15,850 nt of DNA from Stygibacter sp964604155 (GCA_964604155.1 CAZRXY010000018.1:1-15850); one strand, 5' to 3'; counted from the stretch's first letter, positions 7,865 through 15,592 are shown. Notes: generated by a model from the sequence alone, not told the origin. A program made the numbers and translations.

Positions 7865-9277
7865 CTATTTCATGATATTTTCTGAATCTTTATTGAGTGG
7901 CACAATTGATTTCTCTATGAGATTGATACGCCAGGCAAAATAAAAGCTCTCGCGGGGACTATAGATATCAATTCTCACTTCGTAATTATACTCACCATAA
8001 GAATATACGGCTTTCCAATCGCTTACGCTCAATTGCTCGCCATACGTTTCTCTTAATTCAATTATTTTTTGATCTACCTTAGTCTTAATGTAGCCATTCC
8101 TGTGATCTCGAATGATTTCAAGAGCAAAATCTCGGGGATTGTTCTCCGCTCTGATATAGTTGTCCATTGCATCTTTTTTGCTCCTCGCTGCGGGATTGCC
8201 GCTAAGTTGCCAGGACTGACGGTATAATTCCTGTGCTCTCGTATGCTCTTTTCTATTTTCCAGATACTTAGCTTGCGCAAAGAGACTATCCGCCTGAGCA
8301 AATATCCGCCCCTGCTCCCGCGCAAAATCAATTTTTTCCTGTGCCTGTATGTTATCAGCCGATAAAATAAAACATTTCCGGTAAGATAATATGGCATTAT
8401 TTATCTCGCCATCAGCCAGATAAGCATCGCCTGACCGGATAAATTCTCGGCAGGTTTCTCCAATTAATATCTGAATCTCGTTTCTTATTCCTGCATTGTA
8501 TGAAATCGCCAGATCAAGATGATCCCTCATTTCCGCATATTTCTCCTCTTCATTGTCTTTGAGCGCCCATTGATAATAAGTTGCAGCTATTTCTGTGTAT
8601 ATCTGTGATTGATAACCGGAAGGATAATTTGCCAGCAGCCTGTACTCTGCGATCGCCGCAGCATAATTCCCCTTGCTCCGTGAATAACGCGGATTTTCCA
8701 AAAAACGCGGCAGTAGTGGATTAATGACTTCTATTGAGGCTATCGCCTCTTCTGTCTCTGAATAGCGATCCCAAAGCATTTTATAATCGTTGTAGGCAGA
8801 GATATACTGGTTCTTCGCCAAATATAAATCAATCCGCTTAGTCAGCAGAAACGGCACCAAATCCGAACCCGGTATCTGATGTATCACATAGTTATAATGA
8901 TATAACTGGCTGTCTGTATCTCCATTCTTCTCCGCTATGTTTGCCAGTTCCAGATGTACTTTGTCCGCCAGCTTATCTGCCTTATCACTATTAGCCAAAA
9001 AAAGAAGACGATCTGCTAATACCCAGTTTTTTTTCATATATGCCTGCAAACCAAGCTGATAATAGCATTCTGACCTCTCTAACTGGGCTATGGTCTGCTC
9101 GGCTGAATGTGGATTCCTCTCTATATAGCGGTCATAAAGCAGGATAGCAGGAACATAATTTGCCCTGCTTAAGTAGTTACGGGCATCCTTGAGCCTGTCC
9201 GTGGTGGCACAGGCAGATACTAATAGGCAAAGTGCTGCTAAAATATAATGTCCTAATCTCAAGTTCCTGCCGGTCAT
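7865..9277 (-). CDS. TPR-repeat lipoprotein
   Basis: About 470 aa. A lipoprotein signal ends in LVSAC (cysteine 23 when counted from the ATG at 9277). After it the protein is all helical, with repeated A-x-x-x-Y/F-x-x-x-L patterns typical of tetratricopeptide repeats. Clear examples are YVPAILLYDRYIERNP near the N-terminus, NYAAAIAEYRLLANYP in the middle and HTRAQELYRQSWQL toward the end. The C-terminal 90 residues switch to beta-type sequence (YGEYNYEVRIDIYSPRESF). An in-frame TTG at 9283 would add two residues; I chose the ATG because no strong ribosome site favours either. TPR lipoproteins commonly scaffold envelope assembly, but no specific partner is shown. It is 7 nt before the DUF5683-like gene and about 50 nt after the WecA-like gene. 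Confidence 0.8.
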   Translation of the reverse strand: MTGRNLRLGHYILAALCLLVSACATTDRLKDARNYLSRANYVPAILLYDRYIERNPHSAEQTIAQLERSECYYQLGLQAYMKKNWVLADRLLFLANSDKADKLADKVHLELANIAEKNGDTDSQLYHYNYVIHQIPGSDLVPFLLTKRIDLYLAKNQYISAYNDYKMLWDRYSETEEAIASIEVINPLLPRFLENPRYSRSKGNYAAAIAEYRLLANYPSGYQSQIYTEIAATYYQWALKDNEEEKYAEMRDHLDLAISYNAGIRNEIQILIGETCREFIRSGDAYLADGEINNAILSYRKCFILSADNIQAQEKIDFAREQGRIFAQADSLFAQAKYLENRKEHTRAQELYRQSWQLSGNPAARSKKDAMDNYIRAENNPRDFALEIIRDHRNGYIKTKVDQKIIELRETYGEQLSVSDWKAVYSYGEYNYEVRIDIYSPRESFYFAWRINLIEKSIVPLNKDSENIMK

Positions 9278-9334
9278 TGACAATCTTTTGCTGACTTTTT
9301 CAGATGCCGTAATTAATTATAAATTCTGCTATTT

Positions 9335-10426
9335 TCATTTGAATTCATCAATTACGGGAGTCTTCAACTGATTTCTGGGGATGATCACCGGAATTTTATC
9401 GAGCTTCTTGCCAAGAAAGAAAAAGATGACGGCAAATAATAGCGTAGATAAAACCAGCAGTATCTGTGAATCCATCTGTAATACCAATATTGTGGTGAGA
9501 ACGAGTATGATATTTATCAGGTAAACAAATATGGCAGTTACTTTTATCGAACCCGTAGCATTGCCGATCCTGTGTGTGCTGTGGTCTTTGCCACCTTGAG
9601 AGATTTTCCTGCCGTCCCTGCGACGCGTATAACTCACCAGCGTGATATCAAATATGGCAAAACTCAAAAGCAAAACCGGTATGAGAAGCCAGATATAATT
9701 AGACATGCTGTGTGTCATCAAATTACCCGATAAAATGCCCATTGTCGAAAGAAAATAACCTATAAACATACTCCCCGCATCTCCAAGAAAAATTCGCGCA
9801 GGATTAAAATTATGCGGCAGAAAACCAAGTACCGAACCGGCAAACGCCATCGACATTAAGCCTATCATGCTCGTGAGATGGGCAATCTCGGGCGTTTTAC
9901 TTATGAAACTGATTGCATAAAAGCCCAGACCTAAAATCCCGCTCATTCCTGCCAGCACACCATCCATATTATCCAGAAAATTAAAGGCATTCATCAAACC
10001 TATCATCCAAAGCAGTGTGACCGGTAAACTCAGCCACACTGGTCCCGATACATGAAGCACGTCATTAGAATAGATAAACAGCAGACAGCAGCAAAGCTGA
10101 CCCAATATCTTCGGGACTGGTTTCATGCCGTAGCGATCATCATATATCCCCACTGCCACAATGAGCACCGCACCTGCCATATAGCCGGTCAGACGCTTGT
10201 CCATCGCATGAAGATTGATGATTATGATCACTATCACCATTATCAGGAACCCGCAGAAAACCGCTATGCCACCCATAAGCGGGACTGCCTTCTTATGCAT
10301 CTTACGCGCACAGGGATTATCAACAAAATTCCATCTTAAAGCCAGCTTGATCAGCTCCGGCGTTAGAAAATACACCGTGAGAAAACCCAGTACAAACACC
10401 GCAAAATACTTATATACTATATCCAT
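9335..10426 (-). CDS. WecA/TagO-like undecaprenyl-phosphate sugar-1-phosphate transferase
   Basis: Glycosyltransferase family 4 membrane enzyme (363 aa) that moves a HexNAc-1-phosphate from a UDP-sugar to undecaprenyl phosphate, starting O-antigen, teichoic acid or another cell-surface glycan. About ten hydrophobic segments are visible. Diagnostic motifs are MHKKAVPLMGG (43-53), YDD (95-97), NAFNFLDNMDG (146-156, the metal- and nucleotide-binding aspartates), FLGDAGS (213-219) and HSTHRIG (282-288). The last motif fits WecA/WbpL-type enzymes; MraY usually has a different histidine-rich loop, and this gene is not near mur/fts genes, so MraY is less likely. Sugar specificity cannot be read from sequence. 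The ATG at 10426 has AGAGG 6-7 nt upstream. It heads the minus-strand envelope gene run. Confidence 0.9.
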   Translation of the reverse strand: MDIVYKYFAVFVLGFLTVYFLTPELIKLALRWNFVDNPCARKMHKKAVPLMGGIAVFCGFLIMVIVIIIINLHAMDKRLTGYMAGAVLIVAVGIYDDRYGMKPVPKILGQLCCCLLFIYSNDVLHVSGPVWLSLPVTLLWMIGLMNAFNFLDNMDGVLAGMSGILGLGFYAISFISKTPEIAHLTSMIGLMSMAFAGSVLGFLPHNFNPARIFLGDAGSMFIGYFLSTMGILSGNLMTHSMSNYIWLLIPVLLLSFAIFDITLVSYTRRRDGRKISQGGKDHSTHRIGNATGSIKVTAIFVYLINIILVLTTILVLQMDSQILLVLSTLLFAVIFFFLGKKLDKIPVIIPRNQLKTPVIDEFK

Positions 10427-10504
10427 GGAATCCTCTTATAATAAATCTGTAAGTGGTTTCCTCAAGTGCTGAGTTTTTGTCAACTGTAAAAAAACCGATA
10501 ATCC

Positions 10505-12040
10505 TCAAATCCCCTGATAATCAATGATATTACCTCTATTTATCAACCACTCAGGGTCAAATTCTTTTTTTACTCCCCTGAATATGTTAAGAGCTTCCGC
10601 ACTGTACATTATCTTCAATAATCCATGCTTGATCTTGCCTATGCCATGCTCGCCGGATACGCTGCCACCCAGTTGCACTGCCTTAATCGACCATTCCTCG
10701 GCTAAACGCCTGCCTTTTAGATATTCTTCATAATCACCTGGCAGAATATTTGTGTGCAGATGATTATTGCCTATATGACCAAAAACTATGACCCGCCAGC
10801 CTTTTTGCTCTGCTAATCGATATTGAATGATCATGTCTCTCAGGCTACCCTCCGGCACGGAAAAATCTGTGCTGATCTTGGCTATCCTCTTATCAATTCG
10901 CCTGATTTTATCCAGCTCTTCGTTTATTGCCTCAGGTACAGCATGCCTGAATTCTTTGAGCTGCCTTATTACTACCTCAGTATCTGCAAACCAGCAATCA
11001 GATTCCGATGAGCCGCTTTTTTTGGATATTGCAGCAGCAGAAAATACCGCCTCTTCCAAATTCTCTTCGTCATCTGATTCGTATTCATAATAGACCCCGC
11101 AATGCCAACTCGCCTCCATCTGCGGTAATGTGTCCCATAAATGCCTGCTCATGCGCAATAAATTAAGCGAATTGCTATCAAAATATTCGATTGCAGCCGG
11201 TAGAAATGCCATCTGCTTTAATTCTTCCACAAATGCTAACGCAGATTCTTCCCCGCCAAAAAATTGCATGACCCCCCAGCAATACGAAGGCTTTTTGAGT
11301 AATCTCAGCTCCAATTCCGTGATGATGCCCAAAGTGCCTTCCGCACCTATGAAATGATCAAAATCACGGCTGCTAACAGATAAATAATAGCCGGCAGTGC
11401 TCTTGATGTTTTTGAGTAAATATTTTTCCCCGGCTTCTGCAAAACTACTGATATCCGCTCGCAAATTTAATACTACTACCTTCATATCTGATATCCATCT
11501 GCGAGTGGCTCCATAATAAAAACTACGCGCACCCGAAGCATTGCAAGAAGCCATGCCCCCTAACGAGGCTGTCGTCTCAGTAGGATCCGGCGGGAATATA
11601 TAGCTCCCCGATTTAACAAAATTTCGCCAGATTTCTTGTTCAGATTGCGAAAATTTAGTTGTATCAAGTTCTTTTCTTGCCAAGATTGCATTTAGCTCAA
11701 TCAGCTTGAGACCCGGCTGGCACCTGAGATAAAAATTCCCCTCCGCATCCTGCCTGATACCAATCACCTTATTCATCTTCTCCATATTCAAAACTAGCCC
11801 TTCCTCAGGTACGCAGCCACCCGTGATACCCGTCCTGCTACCCTGAATGGTAAAAGGCACCCCCTTACCACGGCAGAATGCGATAGCACTATGAATATCG
11901 CACTCTTCTCGAGCAAAACAGATATATTCTGCCTTCCCCACCAGACGAGATTCATCTCTCAGGTAATCTGCCTCATTTTCTGTGATGCTCTTTATTATTC
12001 CCATACCGATGCAGAATGATAAGAAGTCTTCTGCTGTCAA
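10505..12040 (-). CDS. GlcD-type FAD-linked oxidase (glycolate/D-lactate dehydrogenase family)
   Basis: This 511-aa FAD-dependent 2-hydroxyacid dehydrogenase has an N-terminal FAD_binding_4 domain (about 36-250) and a C-terminal FAD-oxidase_C domain (about 255-505). FAD-contact motifs are QGSRTGITGG (66-75), PPDPTE (150-155), GGMASCNASGAR (161-172) and GAEGTLGIITELELRL (232-247). The substrate-side histidine motifs are GHIGNNHLHTNI (421-432) and SGEHGIGKIKHG (462-473). The likely substrate is D-lactate, glycolate or a related acid; sequence alone does not decide. No Fe-S partner (GlcF/LldE-like) or electron-transfer flavoprotein gene is adjacent. Translation probably starts at TTG (12040): an in-frame TGA lies directly upstream and AGGGG precedes it by about 9 nt. 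The next ATG is residue 13 and would clip the N-terminal helix. Confidence 0.92.
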   Translation of the reverse strand: MTAEDFLSFCIGMGIIKSITENEADYLRDESRLVGKAEYICFAREECDIHSAIAFCRGKGVPFTIQGSRTGITGGCVPEEGLVLNMEKMNKVIGIRQDAEGNFYLRCQPGLKLIELNAILARKELDTTKFSQSEQEIWRNFVKSGSYIFPPDPTETTASLGGMASCNASGARSFYYGATRRWISDMKVVVLNLRADISSFAEAGEKYLLKNIKSTAGYYLSVSSRDFDHFIGAEGTLGIITELELRLLKKPSYCWGVMQFFGGEESALAFVEELKQMAFLPAAIEYFDSNSLNLLRMSRHLWDTLPQMEASWHCGVYYEYESDDEENLEEAVFSAAAISKKSGSSESDCWFADTEVVIRQLKEFRHAVPEAINEELDKIRRIDKRIAKISTDFSVPEGSLRDMIIQYRLAEQKGWRVIVFGHIGNNHLHTNILPGDYEEYLKGRRLAEEWSIKAVQLGGSVSGEHGIGKIKHGLLKIMYSAEALNIFRGVKKEFDPEWLINRGNIIDYQGI

Positions 12041-12090
12041 TCAGATTTTCCCCTATCCCGGCATCCCACCCCCAGGATTTTTTTCTTGCC

Positions 12091-12118
12091 TTGATTACAG
12101 GAGAGAAAAAAGTATGCC
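12091..12118 (+). promoter_or_regulatory. Possible promoter of the M14 peptidase gene
   Basis: TTGATT (12091-12096) and TATGCC (12113-12118) are 16 bp apart in the 111-bp divergent spacer. The -10 is a weak match and no other good pair was seen. The assignment is tentative. Confidence 0.22.
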
Positions 12119-12151
12119 TGAAGATGAAAAGTAATCTTAAAAGGAGGGTTT

Positions 12152-14440
12152 ATGAAGATGAGAATTTTTATTATTTTACTGCTGCTCTGTCTGGTTACTT
12201 TGATAGAAGCAGCAGCGGAATACTACTTAGAAATCGATCTGATAAAAAAGGATGAGATAGAAAAGCTCTCTCGTCTGGTTTCCATTCACAAGCTGGATGA
12301 AGCAAAAATTTATGCCTATGCCAATGAAAAAGAACTCCAAAAACTCTCCGCTACAGGTTATTCATATCGTATCATTCCGGGACCGTTAAGCGGTTTTACT
12401 ACAGAGATGGCTACTTCGCCGGAAAGAATGAGGGACTGGGATTTTTATCCCACTTACGATGTATATCTTGACCTTATGTATCAATTTGCAGAAGACTATC
12501 CCGATATCTGCGATGTGTTTTCTATAGGCAGCAGCCTGGAAGGACGACAGATCCTGGTGGCTCATATCGGGGATGATCTGCAAAGTGATGATGATGAACC
12601 CGAATTTTATTATATGGGTCAGATTCACGGGGATGAGCTGGTCACCAGTATTATTCTCATGCACCTTATAGACGACCTCCTGCAGAATTACGGCTCAGAC
12701 CCCAGAATAGATAATATCATCAGTGAAATTGATCTCTATATAAACCCCCTGGCAAACCCCGATGGACTATATGCCGGCGGTAATCATACCGTTACAGATG
12801 CCACGCGAGGAAATGCAAATGGCATAGACCTTAACCGTAATCATCCGGATTTTGAAGACGGTATGCATCCTGACGGCAATGAATATCAGCCCGAAACCAT
12901 TGCCCAGATGGATTTTGCCGCTCAGCATAATTTCGTGATGGCTGCAAATCTGCACAGTGGTGCAGAAGTGGTTAATTACCCCTGGGATACCTGGAGCACA
13001 TTACACGCCGATGACAATTGGTGGCAAATGGTGAGCAGAACCTATGCCGATGCCGCACAAGCGGCGTCTCCGGCTAATTATCTTACCGATTTTAATAACG
13101 GCATCACTAATGGCTATCAGTGGTATTCCATCTCAGGCGGGCATCAGGATTATATGAACTGGTTTCACCACTGCCGCAATGTTACTCTCGAACTCAGCAG
13201 TGTGATGGCAGTACCCGCAAATCAATTGAGAAACTACTACGAATGGAATTATGATTCACTTTTACTCTATCTGGAAGAAAGCCTGTATGGTCTTAAAGGA
13301 GTCGTTAATACCGGCTCAGGTAATTTTACACCGGCTGTGATCACACTGCAGCAACACGATCATGATCATAGCGAAGTGCTTTCCGAAACCGGAACCGGCT
13401 TATATTACAGACCGGTTTACCCGGGCACTTATGATCTGCAAATCTCTGCCTGGGGCTTTGAAACTGAAGTTATCTATAATATTACCGTGCCGGAAATGGA
13501 CGTGATAGAAGTGAACGCAAGTCTCGCCCCCGCTGCAATCTGCCAGCTTGATGGCATTATTACTGACCAAAGCAGCGGTCTGCCTGTCTTTGGCGCCTGG
13601 GCGATGCTGCAAAACACTCCTCTGGATGCTGTAATGACAAACGGGGAAGGCTTCTTTTCTCTTGACGATATCCCCGCAGGTGAATATGAAATTGCCGTTA
13701 TCGCCGCCGGATATCTTTCCATTATAGAAAGTCTTGAACTCTCTGCCGGCCCAAATACCTGTAATTTCAGCATTATCCCCACTGACGCAATTAGCTTTGA
13801 AACCGGTGAATTGCCTGCGGATTATGATTTCAGCTTCGAGGGAAATGCTGATTGGTTTATCACAGATGAAACTGCCGCTAATGGATTTTATTCCATCAGA
13901 AGTGGCGATATCAATGATAATGAAACCTCCGCTTTGCTGCTTAATATAGTCCTTATAGAACCTGGTGATATATCTTTCTCACGCAAAGTATCCTCTGAAT
14001 ATTATTATGATGTTTTACGCTTTTATATCGATGATGTATTGCAAAATTCCTGGAGCGGCTCCCTAAGCTGGGAATCATACAGCTATGATCTCACTGCCGG
14101 AACGCACTCTTTCTACTGGGAATACGATAAAGATGTTTCCGTCTCTAATGGCTCGGATTGTGCCTGGATTGATGATATTCTTATCAACGGCACCCCTGAA
14201 ATTGATGTCATCTACGGCGACGTCGATAATAATGGCGAAATCGGCGCCTTCGATGCCTCTCTCGTCCAACGCTTTTTCGTGGAAATGTTCCCCGGAAATG
14301 CTGCACCCCTGCCCTGGCAATACTGGAGAATGCTGCGGGCAGACGTGGATGCTAATGGCTATATCGAAGCCTATGACGCTTCCCTTATTCTGCAATTCTA
14401 CGTGGGTATTATCGATCAATTTCCTGCGGCTGAAAGATAG
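12152..14440 (+). CDS. Secreted M14 zinc carboxypeptidase with dockerin-like C-terminus
   Basis: This 762-aa multidomain exoprotein has a signal peptide at 1-22 and an N-terminal prodomain-like region to about 95. The M14 peptidase domain spans about 98-378, with zinc ligands H159 and E162 (QIHGDE) and H268 (NLHSG). The substrate-anchoring R229 is in GIDLNRNHP and the catalytic E347 in TLELSS, so it looks active. Two CarboxypepD_reg/CNA-B-like beta domains follow (about 380-459 and 463-545). Next comes a MAM- or jelly-roll-like sandwich (about 547-682) and two EF-hand-type calcium loops, DVDNNGEIGAFDAS (690-703) and DVDANGYIEAYDAS (731-744), which form a dockerin type I-like module. Dockerins bind cohesins, so the enzyme may be held at the cell surface or in a complex; no cohesin is present here. 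AGGAGG (12142-12147) is only 4 nt before ATG 12152; ATG 12158 (residue 3) is the alternative start. The product would fit protein or peptide scavenging by an amino-acid fermenter. Confidence 0.93.
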   Translation: MKMRIFIILLLLCLVTLIEAAAEYYLEIDLIKKDEIEKLSRLVSIHKLDEAKIYAYANEKELQKLSATGYSYRIIPGPLSGFTTEMATSPERMRDWDFYPTYDVYLDLMYQFAEDYPDICDVFSIGSSLEGRQILVAHIGDDLQSDDDEPEFYYMGQIHGDELVTSIILMHLIDDLLQNYGSDPRIDNIISEIDLYINPLANPDGLYAGGNHTVTDATRGNANGIDLNRNHPDFEDGMHPDGNEYQPETIAQMDFAAQHNFVMAANLHSGAEVVNYPWDTWSTLHADDNWWQMVSRTYADAAQAASPANYLTDFNNGITNGYQWYSISGGHQDYMNWFHHCRNVTLELSSVMAVPANQLRNYYEWNYDSLLLYLEESLYGLKGVVNTGSGNFTPAVITLQQHDHDHSEVLSETGTGLYYRPVYPGTYDLQISAWGFETEVIYNITVPEMDVIEVNASLAPAAICQLDGIITDQSSGLPVFGAWAMLQNTPLDAVMTNGEGFFSLDDIPAGEYEIAVIAAGYLSIIESLELSAGPNTCNFSIIPTDAISFETGELPADYDFSFEGNADWFITDETAANGFYSIRSGDINDNETSALLLNIVLIEPGDISFSRKVSSEYYYDVLRFYIDDVLQNSWSGSLSWESYSYDLTAGTHSFYWEYDKDVSVSNGSDCAWIDDILINGTPEIDVIYGDVDNNGEIGAFDASLVQRFFVEMFPGNAAPLPWQYWRMLRADVDANGYIEAYDASLILQFYVGIIDQFPAAER

Positions 14441-14448
14441 TTAGGCGT

Positions 14449-14492
14449 AAAAAAAAATGAGCGGCAGGAAAAATGGTGAAAAAACCTGCCGC
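14449..14492 (-). terminator. Rho-independent terminator-like hairpin (copy A)
   Basis: GCGGCAGG (14461-14468) pairs perfectly with CCTGCCGC (14485-14492) around a 16-nt loop. On the minus strand the stem is followed by TCA and nine T residues (A9 at 14449-14457 on the plus strand). The U-tract exists only on that strand, so it terminates leftward transcription. On the plus strand, where the peptidase ends at 14440, the bases after the stem are A-rich, so it is a poorer terminator for that gene. Confidence 0.6.
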
Positions 14493-14553
14493 AAATTAAA
14501 CCAGAATCTGTTTGCCTCTTATACATTTTCCGTGCCATTCCGCAAATAAAATC
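14449..14553 (-). repeat. Structured intergenic repeat, copy A
   Basis: Read on the minus strand, the unit has a conserved box at 14521-14553 (core TTTGCGGAATGGCAC, then GGAAAATGTAT), a 28-nt variable spacer, the GCGGCAGG hairpin and a U-tract. It matches copy B in order, spacing and box sequence (about 23 of 26 aligned box bases). The layout of a conserved 5' box, spacer and terminator would suit a small RNA gene, but transcription is not shown. Confidence 0.55.
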
Positions 14554-14656
14554 TTCCGATATCATTAAAAATGCCTGCCGATGCACATTCAGCTACTCTT
14601 TTTTCTTGCTGATTATTATACCCACTCTCTTCCACTGCGCTATTTCGCTCACAGAT

Positions 14657-14684
14657 GCTCGGTTTCGCTTGCTCGATTTCGCTC
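14657..14684. repeat. Degenerate tandem 14-mer (two copies)
   Basis: GCTCGGTTTCGCTT (14657-14670) is followed directly by GCTCGATTTCGCTC (14671-14684), differing at two positions. A third TTTCGCT occurs at 14643-14649. No function is apparent. Confidence 0.5.
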
Positions 14685-14770
14685 AGATAGTTATCGCCTG
14701 AGACCATCCCCACACAGAATCATTCACCATAAGATAATATATAATCGCCGGAAGATACGCTATATGCCAC

Positions 14771-14815
14771 AAAAAAAGGAAAGCGGAGGGAAAATGATGG
14801 CAAACCCTCCGCTTT
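14771..14815 (-). terminator. Rho-independent terminator of the hypothetical membrane protein gene (copy B)
   Basis: AAAGCGGAGGG (14780-14790) pairs perfectly over 11 bp with CCCTCCGCTTT (14805-14815) around a 14-nt loop. On the minus strand it is followed by CC and seven T residues. It lies 84 nt after the stop of the gene at 14900-15592, so it is a natural terminator for that transcript. Confidence 0.7.
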
Positions 14816-14878
14816 ATTTCGTAAGAAGTTAACATTACCCTATATACATTTTCTGTGCCAATTCGCAAAAAAAAAATC
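14771..14878 (-). repeat. Structured intergenic repeat, copy B
   Basis: This is the second unit of the element at 14449-14553: box at 14844-14878 (core TTTGCGAATTGGCAC, then AGAAAATGTAT), a 31-nt spacer with unrelated sequence, hairpin and U-tract. The stem differs from copy A at two adjacent positions and both arms change together, so pairing is preserved. Confidence 0.55.
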
Positions 14879-14899
14879 AGGCTGAAAAAAAAATAAAAT

Positions 14900-15592
14900 T
14901 TATTCCTCTGTGTAGGGATAAGGCGAAACCAGAAAAAATAGTCCACTCAGCTCTACTATGGCATTGTAGAGGACAAAAGTTTTTAATTCCTCCTCGATCC
15001 TGTAATCCACTTCTATCTTGATAAATTTTACGTTCCCCACTTTGATATTCGTAAAAAGAATCCTGATCGCCAGAATATTGATTTTCCAGAGCGGATACAT
15101 CCGCAATATCTCGTTCCATTCATAAAGATAAATCTTGTGACCATCTTTTATATAGTGATTATAAAGCGGGTAAGGAAATAGCTCAAAGTTATCCTGCAAC
15201 GCTTTTTTTAACGAACGGTTGCGGTCTCTCGGCGTAGTACGGTATTTGTCAGTAGTCTGCAAAAAAATCGAACTGTAAAACGCCTGAATATCATCCAGAG
15301 TGCGTGACCTGGTAAATGACTTGTAACGACGCATATAAGATAAAACTCCCAATAACTGGATAAAGGCTATGAAACCGAGCACTATCTTGATTGCCAGATA
15401 ACGCGGATCACCCGGCGGGGAAGGGATTATAAATAATAACATCGTTAGAATGGTGAGCACTATCCCCTTTTTGACAGCTCTTTTGCTCTCCACTTGCAAG
15501 GAAAGCGAGCGCTGCGTCTCTATACTGAACCTCTGAGGCAAAGATGCCACCAGATGTGAACTGCAAAATTCATTTAAATGCCTTAATTCCAT
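14900..15592 (-). CDS. Hypothetical two-TM membrane protein
   Basis: I do not recognise a family. The product is 230 aa: a polar N-terminus (1-38), two hydrophobic segments forming a hairpin (about 42-57 and 67-86, joined by PSPPGDPRY), and a basic, mostly helical cytoplasmic-type region. The final part (about 165-222) is rich in I, L, V and F and probably beta-type (INILAIRILFTNIKVGNVKF). There are no catalytic motifs. I chose the ATG at 15592 because GGGGGAAAGG lies directly upstream. The frame stays open to an ATG at 15775, but that extension crosses a perfect inverted repeat and is almost certainly not translated. A terminator-like hairpin follows at 14771-14815. Long A runs lie between its stop and that hairpin. 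Confidence 0.65.
   Translation of the reverse strand: MELRHLNEFCSSHLVASLPQRFSIETQRSLSLQVESKRAVKKGIVLTILTMLLFIIPSPPGDPRYLAIKIVLGFIAFIQLLGVLSYMRRYKSFTRSRTLDDIQAFYSSIFLQTTDKYRTTPRDRNRSLKKALQDNFELFPYPLYNHYIKDGHKIYLYEWNEILRMYPLWKINILAIRILFTNIKVGNVKFIKIEVDYRIEEELKTFVLYNAIVELSGLFFLVSPYPYTEE

Larger units (their letters stand above)
14441..14899. other. Intergenic region with duplicated structured elements
   Basis: This 459-bp gap lies between the convergent ends of the peptidase and the hypothetical membrane protein. No convincing gene is present: two minus-strand frames (14519-14713 and 14683-14946) share a GTENV peptide only because they cross copies of the same repeat. The region holds two hairpin-plus-box units (listed separately) and between them a short degenerate tandem repeat. 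Confidence 0.6.

Noticed and set aside
9307..9357. Inverted repeat CCGTAATT/AATTACGG around the WecA-like stop codon
   Set aside because: It is AT-rich, has a large internal loop and lacks a U-tract, so it is not supportable as a terminator or attenuator.
10446..10490. TTGACA and CTCA/TGAG stem upstream of the WecA-like gene on the minus strand
   Set aside because: The nearest TATAAG is about 38 bp from the TTGACA, too far for a promoter, and the stem is only 4 bp.
12114..12134. Six-codon upstream ORF (MPEDEK) before the M14 gene, a possible leader peptide
   Set aside because: It is very short, overlaps the tentative -10 element and shows no attenuator structure.
14519..14946. Two minus-strand frames sharing an LR-x-GTENV peptide, seeming paralogous
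   Set aside because: The shared peptide is just the translation of the duplicated non-coding box; the rest of the frames are unrelated and carry no start signals.
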